Below are positions 18,953 to 29,179 of a stretch of 64,000 nucleotides of DNA, piece after piece. The DNA lies in assembly GCA_946629635.1 (NCBI GenBank), contig CAMOYA010000001.1, forward strand, positions 46,827 to 110,826, written 5' to 3'. This DNA comes from an uncultured Clostridia bacterium. GTDB lineage: Bacteria; Bacillota; Clostridia; Christensenellales; Aristaeellaceae. The translations under genes were made by a program, and so were the position numbers. Numbering within the stretch: the stretch's first letter is position 1; each line of letters begins with the position of its first letter. The notes under the pieces were generated by a model. The model did not search any database. It had not been told where the DNA came from and worked only from the letters and a program-made list of their open reading frames with translations.

Positions 18953-19765
18953 ATGATTCAGACGATTGGCATGATCGGAACCGGAAACATGGGCTCAGCG
19001 ATCCTGCGCGGCATCGTGGAAGCGGAATATATCCGCGCTTCCCGGATCACCGCCTTTGACGTCAGTCCGAAAAGAATGCGGGAGCTGGATGAGGACCTCC
19101 CGGGAATCCGCCTCGCCCAGGACTGCCGGGAGGTGGCGGAGAATTCAGACCTGATCATCATCGCGGTCAAGCCGATCTATGTGAAGGAAGTGCTCGACGA
19201 GATCCGGGGAGCCATCGGCGGAAAAGCGGTGCTGAGCATTGCGGCCGGATGGACGGTGGGCATGCTGGCGGACGCGCTGCAGGGTACCGGCGCCACCTAT
19301 ATGCGCGTGATGCCGAATACCCCCGCGCTGGTCGGCGAGGGAATGACGGCCCTGTGCGATGAATCAACCTTCTCGAAGGAAGACTTTGATTTTGTCAAGG
19401 GCATCTTCGATTCCATCGGGAAGACGAAAATCCTTCCGGAGCGGCTGTTTGACGGCGTTGTCGCCATCAGCGGCAGCAGCCCGGCGTATGTCTATATGAT
19501 GATCGAAGCGATGGCGGACGCCGGCGTCAAGGAGGGGCTGCCCCGCGTATATGCCTATGAGATGGCGGCGCAGAGCGTGCTGGGAAGCGCGCTGATGGTG
19601 CTGTCCTCCGGTACGCATCCGGCAGCGCTGAAGGATGCCGTCTGTTCGCCGGGCGGAACGACGATCGAGGCGGTGGAGGAGCTGGAGCGGAAGGGCTTCC
19701 GTGCCGCGATCATGGACGCTATGGAAGCATGCGCCAGGAAGAGTCGGGAAATGTCGAAATCGTAA
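18953..19765 (+). CDS. proC: Pyrroline-5-carboxylate reductase
   Basis: This 270-residue enzyme makes proline from pyrroline-5-carboxylate with NAD(P)H. The Rossmann motif GTGNMGS starts at Gly9. AVKP near 70, the MPNTPALVGEG segment and the C-terminal block DAVCSPGGTTIEAVEELE are family signatures. GGGAGGGA precedes the ATG. It lies 24 bases after hslU and 14 bases before rnhA, so it probably belongs to the same long transcript. The length fits the family. Confidence 0.95.
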   Translation: MIQTIGMIGTGNMGSAILRGIVEAEYIRASRITAFDVSPKRMRELDEDLPGIRLAQDCREVAENSDLIIIAVKPIYVKEVLDEIRGAIGGKAVLSIAAGWTVGMLADALQGTGATYMRVMPNTPALVGEGMTALCDESTFSKEDFDFVKGIFDSIGKTKILPERLFDGVVAISGSSPAYVYMMIEAMADAGVKEGLPRVYAYEMAAQSVLGSALMVLSSGTHPAALKDAVCSPGGTTIEAVEELERKGFRAAIMDAMEACARKSREMSKS

Positions 19766-19779
19766 AGAGGATACGCGAT

Positions 19780-20268
19780 ATGTCAGAAGCCAGAAAGAAG
19801 GTCAACATCTACACGGATGGCGCGTGCAGCGGCAATCCGGGTCCGGGCGGCTGGGCCGCGATTCTGGAGTTCGGCCCGCATCGGAAGGAAATCAGCGGCT
19901 ATATGGCGGGGACGACCAACAACCGTATGGAGCTGTTCGCCGCCATCAGCGCTCTCGGCGCCCTGAAGGAGCCGTGCGATGTCAGGCTTTATTCCGACAG
20001 CAATTATATGGTCCAGGCCTTCAATGATCACTGGATTGACGGCTGGATGAAGAAGGGCTGGAAAACCAGCAGCGGAACAGCCGTCGAGAATCAGGACCTC
20101 TGGTTCATTCTGCTGGCGCAGACGAAAAAGCATCACGTGGAATTCATCAAGGTCAAGGGGCATTCGGATCATCCGGAGAACAACCGCTGCGACGAGCTGG
20201 CCCGGGCGGCCATCGAGGAGTACCGGCAGCTGTATCCGGATGCGGAGCCGAAAAGGGAAGAATCGTGA
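19780..20268 (+). CDS. rnhA: Ribonuclease HI
   Basis: This 162-residue nuclease degrades RNA in RNA-DNA hybrids. The catalytic acids are Asp13 (YTDGACSGNPGPGG), Glu51 (NNRMEL) and Asp73 (LYSDSNY), with a fourth in NNRCDELA. WIDGWMKKGWKTSSG is the basic protrusion region seen in E. coli-type enzymes. The start is ATG 19780, nine bases after AAAGAGG; an in-frame extension reaches back into proC and was rejected. It is the last gene before a hairpin-rich gap. Confidence 0.95.
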   Translation: MSEARKKVNIYTDGACSGNPGPGGWAAILEFGPHRKEISGYMAGTTNNRMELFAAISALGALKEPCDVRLYSDSNYMVQAFNDHWIDGWMKKGWKTSSGTAVENQDLWFILLAQTKKHHVEFIKVKGHSDHPENNRCDELARAAIEEYRQLYPDAEPKREES

Positions 20269-20288
20269 GCCGATTGCATCCATTTGAA

Positions 20289-20350
20289 CCGGGATCGTCC
20301 CGGAACCAACAAACGGAATCCCTGTCCGTTTTCCGACGGAACAGGGATTT
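20289..20350 (+). terminator. Two hairpins after rnhA, probable terminator
   Basis: A short perfect hairpin CCGGGA-TCG-TCCCGG (20289-20303) is followed by a longer one. In the second, AATCCCTGTCCG (20317-20328) pairs with CGGAACAGGGATT with one bulge and ends in TTTC. The T run is short, so termination may be partial. The consensus promoter for the recombinase begins five bases later. Confidence 0.5.
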
Positions 20351-20354
20351 CATG

Positions 20355-20384
20355 TTGACAGCGGGACCCTTCGGGGGATATAAT
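20355..20384 (+). promoter_or_regulatory. Consensus promoter of the tyrosine recombinase gene
   Basis: A perfect TTGACA (20355-20360) and a perfect TATAAT (20379-20384) lie 18 bases apart. The expected start near 20391 puts the dif-like palindrome at the very 5' end of the transcript, so recombinase binding there could affect its own expression. Confidence 0.85.
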
Positions 20385-20394
20385 CATTTTGTTT

Positions 20395-20430
20395 CAACTA
20401 TTCGCTAAACCACAGTTTTACGAATAGTTG
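20395..20430. other. Dif-like palindrome upstream of the lone Xer recombinase (candidate recombination site)
   Basis: A 36-base imperfect palindrome has perfect 10-base outer arms, CAACTATTCG and CGAATAGTTG. Its core has Xer-site geometry: an 11-base arm TATTCGCTAAA (20399-20409), a six-base centre CCACAG (20410-20415) and an 11-base arm TTTTACGAATA (20416-20426). Read outside-in, the arms differ at two or three positions. Known dif sites have two 11-base arms and a centre of about six bases. In streptococci the single-recombinase site dif-SL lies just upstream of xerS. The sequence itself does not match the dif sites I remember. An operator or a 5' mRNA hairpin is the alternative. Confidence 0.5.
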
Positions 20431-20497
20431 GGCCCATTTCAGCGGAACAGGGCGTTCCAGGCCCCGGATCCGCATTTCAAAGGTGGACTGGTTACCG

Positions 20498-21604
20498 ATG
20501 CCGGATCAGAAGGTTCAGACCTATAAGGAACAGATGGACGCGAAACGCATTCTGCAGATCCGCGCCATTCTCAAGGAGCTCCCTCAGTCCTGCGGCGATT
20601 TTCTCCGCTCGATCGCAGTGACGGCCGGATCATTTACCCGGCTGGCCTATGCAATGGATCTCAGGACGTTTTTCAATTTTCTGCACGCTGAGCGCGTCGC
20701 ATTCGCGGACAAGCCGGTCACGCTCTTTACCGACGAGGATCTTTCCCGCCTCACCCGGAACGATATCACCGCCTATACGGAATACCTGACCTACTACCTG
20801 AAGGATGCGGAGGATGATTCGGTACCGAACAAAGTGTATGTCAATCACGAACTTTCCATCAAGCGAAAGCTCTGCTCGATCCGGTCCTTCTATGATTATC
20901 TTTTCCGGGAGCAGCGGATTCCCGCCAATGTGACGGAGCTCGTTCCCCTGCCCAAGGTGCATGAAAAGCCGATCATCCGGCTTTCCCGCGATGAGATGGA
21001 GCGCATTCTGTCGCTGACGCAGACGGGCGAACAGATGACCCGTTCCCAGCAGAAGTACCAGAAGCTGACTTCCCGGCGGGATTTTGCCATGCTCTCGCTG
21101 TTCCTGGGCACCGGCATCCGCGTCAGCGAATGCGTCGGCATCAACCTGGACGATCTGGACATGGAAAACAACGCGGTGCTGGTCACTCGCAAGGGCGGCA
21201 ACCAGGTTGTGCTGTACTTTCCGCCGGAGGTGGCGGATGCCCTGGGCGAATATCTGGAGGAGCGGAAGAACATTGAAGCGCTGCCCGGCAGCGAGCAGGC
21301 GCTGTTCCTGAGCCTGCAGCGCCGGAGGATCACGCAGCGGGCGGTGCAGAACCTGGTCAAAAAATACGCGGCGGTCGCCGCGCCGCTGAAGACCCGGATC
21401 AGCCCGCACAAGCTGCGCAGCACCTATGCGACCAACCTGTATCAGGAAACGGGCGATATCTATCTGGTCGCGGATGTGCTGGGCCATACCTCCGTGGATA
21501 CAACCCGGAAGCATTATGCGGACATGACGGATGCCCGCCGCAGAATGGCGGCGGAGCATGTGCATCTGCCGGGCGACCCGGAGTTCAGATCCTCGGACGG
21601 TTGA
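20498..21604 (+). CDS. Lone Xer-like tyrosine recombinase
   Basis: This 368-residue recombinase has an N-terminal core-binding domain and a C-terminal catalytic domain with the full active site: Arg208 (TGIRVSE), Lys232 (TRKGG), His304 and Arg307 (SPHKLRSTYA), His330 (LGHTSVDTT) and the nucleophile Tyr340 (KHYADM). It is longer than XerC/XerD (about 300 residues) and closer to the single-protein types XerS and XerH (about 355-360). No phage or transposon genes surround it. ATG 20498 lies 11 bases after AAGGTGG; GTG 20483 would overlap that site. It has its own consensus promoter and a dif-like palindrome in the leader. A role in chromosome dimer resolution is inferred. Confidence 0.88.
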   Translation: MPDQKVQTYKEQMDAKRILQIRAILKELPQSCGDFLRSIAVTAGSFTRLAYAMDLRTFFNFLHAERVAFADKPVTLFTDEDLSRLTRNDITAYTEYLTYYLKDAEDDSVPNKVYVNHELSIKRKLCSIRSFYDYLFREQRIPANVTELVPLPKVHEKPIIRLSRDEMERILSLTQTGEQMTRSQQKYQKLTSRRDFAMLSLFLGTGIRVSECVGINLDDLDMENNAVLVTRKGGNQVVLYFPPEVADALGEYLEERKNIEALPGSEQALFLSLQRRRITQRAVQNLVKKYAAVAAPLKTRISPHKLRSTYATNLYQETGDIYLVADVLGHTSVDTTRKHYADMTDARRRMAAEHVHLPGDPEFRSSDG

Positions 21605-21605
21605 T

Positions 21606-21818
21606 TTATCTGTTATTCCGCTTCCGGTTTGTAAACGGTTTTTCCGCCTCGGCCTCCAGCATGATCCGGTCGATGGCCACGGAGCGGAAATCCGCGTCGC
21701 TCTGAATGCACTTCATGCAGTTGTCGCAGATCTTGTCCGGATCCAGATCGCACCGGTCGCATTCTCCGCAGCCGATGCATTCCCGGTCATAAAGGACGCA
21801 TTCCTTATGCAGTGCCAT
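21606..21818 (-). CDS. Small Cys-rich putative metal-binding protein, 70 residues
   Basis: The protein has seven Cys residues spaced CIGCGECDRC and ICDNCMKC, after an N-terminal MALHKECVLYDRE. This dense CxxC pattern suggests a zinc or iron-sulfur site, but it is not a standard 2[4Fe-4S] ferredoxin. I recall similar short uncharacterised proteins in Clostridia. Evidence that it is a gene: GGGGAGG nine bases before the ATG, a good minus-strand promoter (TTGACC-18-TATAAT) and a stop that abuts the recombinase stop. It is divergent from the GNAT gene. No function is assigned. Confidence 0.75.
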   Translation of the reverse strand: MALHKECVLYDRECIGCGECDRCDLDPDKICDNCMKCIQSDADFRSVAIDRIMLEAEAEKPFTNRKRNNR

Positions 21819-21848
21819 TGGTTCCCAACCTCCCCTGTTGCGGTGGAT

Positions 21849-21878
21849 ATTATACCTCTCTGGGGAAAGAAAGGTCAA
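21849..21878 (-). promoter_or_regulatory. Promoter of the Cys-rich small protein
   Basis: On the minus strand TTGACC (21873-21878) and a perfect TATAAT (21849-21854) are 18 bases apart. The leader to the ATG at 21818 would be about 24 bases. The -35 box overlaps the ribosome-binding region of the divergent GNAT gene. Confidence 0.65.
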
Positions 21879-21884
21879 GAAAAC

Positions 21885-22406
21885 ATGTCCGAGATCTCCC
21901 TCACCCCTTTTACCGAGGAACAGTATCATGCCTTCTTCCGACGGTATGTGCCGGATCCGCTGATGACTTCCCAGCCCTTCCGCTACAGCTATGAGCAGAT
22001 TTCCGCCTCCTACCGCTACAACTATGGCGGATTTCAGAAGGGCTACGCGCACTACGGAATCTTCCTGGACGGTCAGCCCGTGGGCTCCTTTCAGCTCAAG
22101 CGGATGGATCCGGAAAAGGGCTCCTGCGAATTCGGCATCATTCTGCAGTCCGACGGATACAAGAACCGGGGCATCGGAACGGAAGCCATCCGGATCGGTC
22201 TGGCCATCGCCCGGGAACGGTTCGGCATGCGCACCGTATGGGGCGATACGATGGGACGAAACCTGCGGATGCAGCGGGTGTTTGACAAGCTGGGATTTGA
22301 ATTGATGGAAACGGTGCGGGACGCATACGGTCAGGAGAACGGGCATACGGAGGACCGGCTGATCTACCGGATCGACTTAACCGGAACGGAGGAAAAGAAA
22401 CAATGA
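21885..22406 (+). CDS. GNAT family N-acetyltransferase
   Basis: This 173-residue protein has the GNAT fold. The acetyl-CoA loop reads NRGIGTEA after a FGIILQSDGYK strand, and MQRVFDKLGFELME is the C-terminal motif B region. The group resembles RimJ/RimL-type or small-molecule acetyltransferases; the substrate is unknown. The start is ATG 21885 because GAAAGG lies about ten bases upstream; an in-frame extension to 21531 runs through the recombinase gene and was rejected. The stop overlaps the next start (ATGA), so it is coupled to the RlmI-like methyltransferase. Confidence 0.9.
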   Translation: MSEISLTPFTEEQYHAFFRRYVPDPLMTSQPFRYSYEQISASYRYNYGGFQKGYAHYGIFLDGQPVGSFQLKRMDPEKGSCEFGIILQSDGYKNRGIGTEAIRIGLAIARERFGMRTVWGDTMGRNLRMQRVFDKLGFELMETVRDAYGQENGHTEDRLIYRIDLTGTEEKKQ

Positions 22407-23581
22407 GCGCAAAGGCCATTCTGCTTCCCGGAAAGGAAAAACGGGTATATACAAGGCATCCATGGATTTTCCGCAGCGATATCGCCCGGGTGGAGGGTTC
22501 ATTCACCCCGGGAGACATCGTTTCGGTTTTCTCGGACAGGGGCCGGTTTCTGGCCCGGGCGTTTTACAATCCGATGAGCCAGATCGCCCTGCGCGTGATG
22601 AGCTGGCAGGACGAGGAGATCGACCGGGATTTCATCTTCCGCCGCGTGCATGAAGCGGTTGAATACCGCCGCGCTTTTGCGGATCTGGGAAGCTGCCGGC
22701 TGATCTTTGCGGAGAGCGACCGGCTGCCGGCCATGATTGCGGACGCGTTCGGCGACGTGATCGTGATCCAGTGCCTGGCGCTGGGCATGGAACGCTTCAA
22801 GCAGGACGTGGTGGATGCGCTGGTCGCGGAGCTTCATCCCCGGGGCGTTTGGGAAAGAAATGACGTTCCCGTCCGGCGGCTGGAGGGCCTGGAGATGACC
22901 ACCGGCCTGCTTTATGGCAGCGTGCCGGACCGTGTGGAGATGAAGGAGAACGGGATCCGCTTCCTGGTCGACGTGAAGGAAGGCCAGAAAACCGGGTTTT
23001 TCCTTGATCAGAAGGAAAACCGGGCGGCGATCGCGCCCTTTGTCCGGGGAAAAAAGGTGCTGGACTGCTTCACGCATACCGGTTCCTTTGCCCTGCATGC
23101 CGGTCATTACGGCGCCCGGGAAGTGATCGGCGTGGATATCAGCGGCTATGCCTGCGAATTCGCGACGGAAAATGCGCGCCTGAACGGCCTGGAGGACCGC
23201 GTCCGCTTTGTGGAGGCGAATGCCTTCGATCTGCTGGCGGAGGAAAGCCGGAAGGGCGAAAAGTATGATGTGATCATCCTGGATCCGCCGGCCTTCACCA
23301 AGACCCGGGCGGCCGTGGACAGCGCGCTGCGCGGATATAAGGAGATCAATCTCCGGGCCATGAAGATGGTGGAGCCGGGCGGGTATCTCGTCACCTGCTC
23401 CTGCAGCCAGCACGTGCTGCCTGAGATGTTCCGGAAAATGGTTTCCGATGCGGCCCGGGACGCGCGGGTGGTGCTGCGCCAGGTGGAATTCCGCACCCAG
23501 GGCAAGGATCATCCGATTCTCCCCGCCGCGCCGGAAACGGAGTATCTCAAGTGCGGCATCTATCAGGTGCTTCCGCTTTAA
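22403..23581 (+). CDS. RlmI-like class I rRNA (cytosine-C5) methyltransferase
   Basis: This 392-residue protein has an N-terminal PUA domain (about 1-75), a central EEHEE-like region and a C-terminal Rossmann methyltransferase domain. KTGFFLDQKENR, VLDCFTHTGSFALHA, GVDISGYACE and LDPPAFTK are the SAM and catalytic motifs; TCSCSQH near 330 holds the Cys typical of 5-methylcytosine enzymes. E. coli RlmI methylates C1962 of 23S rRNA, and the same role is likely here. It starts inside the GNAT stop and ends next to a hairpin shared with the convergent era gene. Confidence 0.9.
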   Translation: MSAKAILLPGKEKRVYTRHPWIFRSDIARVEGSFTPGDIVSVFSDRGRFLARAFYNPMSQIALRVMSWQDEEIDRDFIFRRVHEAVEYRRAFADLGSCRLIFAESDRLPAMIADAFGDVIVIQCLALGMERFKQDVVDALVAELHPRGVWERNDVPVRRLEGLEMTTGLLYGSVPDRVEMKENGIRFLVDVKEGQKTGFFLDQKENRAAIAPFVRGKKVLDCFTHTGSFALHAGHYGAREVIGVDISGYACEFATENARLNGLEDRVRFVEANAFDLLAEESRKGEKYDVIILDPPAFTKTRAAVDSALRGYKEINLRAMKMVEPGGYLVTCSCSQHVLPEMFRKMVSDAARDARVVLRQVEFRTQGKDHPILPAAPETEYLKCGIYQVLPL

Positions 23582-23583
23582 AA

Positions 23584-23609
23584 TGGAAAAGGACCGGATT
23601 ACCGGTCCT
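23584..23609 (-). terminator. Terminator of the phoH-era operon, between convergent genes
   Basis: AGGACCGG-ATTA-CCGGTCCT (23590-23609) is a perfect eight-base stem. Read on the minus strand it is followed by TTTTCCATTTT, fitting termination after era. The hairpin includes the last codons of era and ends nine bases past the RlmI-like stop, so it may slow transcription from both sides. Confidence 0.7.
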
Positions 23610-24495
23610 CGTATCCCAGGGTTTTCAGGTCGGACATGTTGTTCCGCCAGTCCGGCCGGATCTTGACCCACAGCTTCAGATTGACGTGGGTATCCAGCAG
23701 CCGCTCGATATCTGCCCGCGCTTCGGAGCCGATCACCTGCAGCATGCTTCCCTGCTTGCCGATGATGATCCGCTTGTGCGCATCCCGCTCGCAGTAGATC
23801 GTGGCGTTGATTTCGGTCAGATCCTCCCGGATCTTTTCAATCCCGAGGATTTCCACACCGATTCCGTGAGGCACCTCATCGCGCAGGTGCCTCAGCGCTT
23901 TTTCCCGAATGATTTCCGCACAGAGGATCCGCTCCGGCTGATCGGTGACCATGTCCTCCGGGAAGTATTTCGGGCCCTCCGGCAGGTATTTCTGCAGGTT
24001 GGCCTCCAGCACATCCAGACCGCTGCCGGAGCGGGCGCTGACGGGGATGATCTCGTCAAAACCCATGTCGGAAAAGCGCGCGGTGACTTCGAGCACCCTG
24101 TCCGGCCGCACCAGGTCGATCTTGTTGAGGGCGAGGATCTTCGGCACCTTGCGGGCCGCGGTTTCCGTCGCGATTGCCACGTCCTTCTCCGTGATGTGCG
24201 ACACGTCCACGATCATCAGAATGCAGTCCATCCCGTCCATGGCGTTATGCACGGACTGCATCATGTATTCGCCCAGCTTCGTCCGCGGATTGTGGATGCC
24301 CGGCGTATCGAGGAACACGATCTGATCGTTCTCATGCGTCACAACGCCCATGATCCGGTTCCGCGTCGTCTGCGGCCGGGGGGACACGATGGCGATCTTC
24401 TCACCGATCATGGCGTTCATCAGGGAGGACTTGCCCACATTCGGCAGTCCGACGATCGGGACAAAACCGGAATGAAATCCTTTCACGTTTGGCAT
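23599..24495 (-). CDS. era: GTPase Era
   Basis: This 298-residue GTPase binds the 3' end of 16S rRNA and checks 30S maturation. G1 GLPNVGKSS (16-24), G3 DTPG and G4 NKID are present, and the C-terminal KH domain carries IIIGKQGSML. It is the last gene of the minus-strand phoH-pgpH-ybeY/cdd-era operon. Its AAGGAG lies inside the end of the preceding gene (codons for Lys and Glu before TAA), about 12 bases from the ATG. An ATG in between is out of frame. The order agrees with the Firmicutes ybeY-era neighbourhood. Confidence 0.97.
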   Translation of the reverse strand: MPNVKGFHSGFVPIVGLPNVGKSSLMNAMIGEKIAIVSPRPQTTRNRIMGVVTHENDQIVFLDTPGIHNPRTKLGEYMMQSVHNAMDGMDCILMIVDVSHITEKDVAIATETAARKVPKILALNKIDLVRPDRVLEVTARFSDMGFDEIIPVSARSGSGLDVLEANLQKYLPEGPKYFPEDMVTDQPERILCAEIIREKALRHLRDEVPHGIGVEILGIEKIREDLTEINATIYCERDAHKRIIIGKQGSMLQVIGSEARADIERLLDTHVNLKLWVKIRPDWRNNMSDLKTLGYEDR

Positions 24496-24504
24496 AAATT
24501 CATT

Positions 24505-27703
<3,199 letters not shown>

Positions 27704-27712
27704 TCCTTTCCC

Positions 27713-28705
27713 TCAGCCGGGGCTCACGGACTCCGTTCCCTGCTCCCGCCGTGTCTTGTTCTCGTATGCTTCCACAATGCGCTGAACCAGCTCGTGCCGG
27801 ACGATATCCTTCCCCGTCATCTCGACGATGCCGATCCCCGGAATATTCCGCAGGAGCTCGATGGCCTCGGCCAGCCCGGACTTCTTTCCGGGGGGAAGAT
27901 CCGTCTGCGTAATGTCTCCGGTCACGATGACGCGGGAATGAAAACCCATCCGGGTCAGGAACATTTTCATTTGTTCGGAGGTCGTGTTCTGGGCCTCGTC
28001 CAGAATAATGAATGCATCGGACAGCGTCCGCCCGCGCATGTAGGCCAGCGGCGCCACCTCCACAATGCCCCGCTCCAGCAGGCGCGTATAGGCATCCGCG
28101 CCCATGAAATCATACATGGCGTCATAGAGGGGGCGGAGGTAAGGATCCACCTTCTGGGTCAGATCGCCGGGCAGAAAGCCCAGCTTCTCGCCGGCTTCGA
28201 CTGCAGGCCGGGTCAGAATGATCCGCTCCGCTTCCTTGTTTTTCAGCGCCATGACGGCCAGCGCCATGGCCAGATATGTCTTGCCGGTGCCCGCGGGGCC
28301 GACGGCAAAGGTCAGCATGTTTTTCCGGATGGTCTGCACGTATTCCTGCTGACCGATCGTCTTGCATGTGATCTGTTTTCCCCGGTGCGTGATGGCGATC
28401 ACGTTCCGGAGGGATTCCTCAATCTGGTCCGCCCGGCCTTCCCGGACCATGGAGATGACATACCGGATCCGGACCCGGTCCACATATTCGTTCCGGTGGA
28501 TCATGTTCAGGAGCAGCCGGATGGACTGCTCCGCGATCTCCAGCCGGTCCGGCTCTCCCTGAATGATCAGCTTGCTGTCTCTGAGTGAAACGGAAACGCC
28601 GCATTCCTGTTCCACCAGGGCCATGTTCTGATCATTCAGGCCAAACAGGGATACATAGGCGTCCATCGTGTCCGAAGACAGGGACAATTCCCGGTTTTCC
28701 GTCAA
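27713..28705 (-). CDS. phoH: PhoH family ATPase (YbeZ type)
   Basis: This 330-residue protein has an N-terminal KH-like region and a PhoH ATPase core with Walker A GPAGTGKT (136-143), the block ILTRPAVEAGEKLGFLPGDL, and Walker B FIILDEAQN. YbeZ-type PhoH works with YbeY in rRNA processing, and both are in this operon. Translation probably starts at TTG 28705, nine bases after GGGAAGGGAAG; the first in-frame ATG (28666) has no ribosome site. A minus-strand promoter lies about 50 bases upstream. Confidence 0.94.
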   Translation of the reverse strand: MTENRELSLSSDTMDAYVSLFGLNDQNMALVEQECGVSVSLRDSKLIIQGEPDRLEIAEQSIRLLLNMIHRNEYVDRVRIRYVISMVREGRADQIEESLRNVIAITHRGKQITCKTIGQQEYVQTIRKNMLTFAVGPAGTGKTYLAMALAVMALKNKEAERIILTRPAVEAGEKLGFLPGDLTQKVDPYLRPLYDAMYDFMGADAYTRLLERGIVEVAPLAYMRGRTLSDAFIILDEAQNTTSEQMKMFLTRMGFHSRVIVTGDITQTDLPPGKKSGLAEAIELLRNIPGIGIVEMTGKDIVRHELVQRIVEAYENKTRREQGTESVSPG

Positions 28706-28752
28706 ATTCAGTAACTTCCCTTCCCCAAAAGAATCAGATTTTTACTGATATA

Positions 28753-28780
28753 ATGATACCTTTTTTGCCTGTTTTGTCAA
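28753..28780 (-). promoter_or_regulatory. Promoter of the phoH-pgpH-ybeY/cdd-era operon
   Basis: On the minus strand TTGACA (28775-28780) and TATCAT (28753-28758) lie 16 bases apart, upstream of phoH. Confidence 0.7.
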
Positions 28781-28841
28781 TTCCCATTCTTTCCGTGCAT
28801 CGCGATACAGGAAAAGAACATCCGGAAGGAAAACACAATGA

Positions 28842-28870
28842 TTGACATCGCCCCTGCTTTATGGTACCAT
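28842..28870 (+). promoter_or_regulatory. Promoter of the T-box operon
   Basis: TTGACA (28842-28847) and TACCAT (28865-28870) are 17 bases apart. The transcript would start near 28877, at the 5' edge of the T-box leader. Confidence 0.7.
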
Positions 28871-28876
28871 CCCGAC

Positions 28877-29170
28877 AATCGAATATGAAAGACGATGAAG
28901 GAAATATGGTTTCCGGCTTAGTTTCAGAGAGCCGTCGGATGCTGCGAGGCGGTACGATGCCGGGAATGGAGCTGATTCCTGAGTTGATTCTGTGAACAGG
29001 GATGGAAGGTCTCATCAGTAATGGAATCCGGATGCCCCGTAATCGGCTGTGGACTTGCTGGAGTCCGAGAGAGACTGCGGTTCCAACGCCGCAGTAATAA
29101 AGGGTGGTACCGCGGAATATGTTTTCGTCCCTGAGGCAATGATGCTTCAGGTTTTTTTCATGAAGGAGGA
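28877..29170 (+). ncRNA. T-box riboswitch leader (probably tRNA-Leu sensing)
   Basis: The leader carries the T-box landmarks in order. An AGAGAG GA-motif is at 28926-28931, and a distal GGATGCTGCGA element follows. The stem ACTGCGG / CCGCAGT comes just before the invariant AGGGTGGTACCGCGG (29101-29115). A terminator ends in TTTTTTT. Uncharged tRNA pairing to the specifier and the T-box bulge favours the antiterminator, so the operon is induced when that amino acid is scarce. The specifier is probably CUG (28972-28974), in GAG-CUG-ATTCCTGAG, which reads leucine and fits the LeuA-like gene downstream. The codon choice is less sure than the T-box call. It occupies most of the long gap between phoH and the next gene. 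Confidence 0.93.
29130..29158 (+). terminator. Conditional terminator of the T-box leader
   Basis: CCTGAGGC (29130-29137) pairs with GCTTCAGG (29144-29151) around AATGAT, followed by seven T residues. It is the terminator form opposed by the T-box antiterminator. Confidence 0.88.
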
Positions 29171-29179
29171 GTGTTGGCA

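Noticed and set aside
20442..20475. Short inverted repeat GGAAC / GTTCC in the recombinase leader
   Set aside because: The arms are only five bases and no function or family is suggested.
20498..21604. The recombinase as a prophage or integron integrase
   Set aside because: No phage genes, tRNA-end attachment repeats, cassette array or transposon ends are near, and the flanks are housekeeping genes.
21531..21884. N-terminal extension of the GNAT gene
   Set aside because: It overlaps the recombinase end and the Cys-rich gene, and the acetyltransferase fold starts after 21885.
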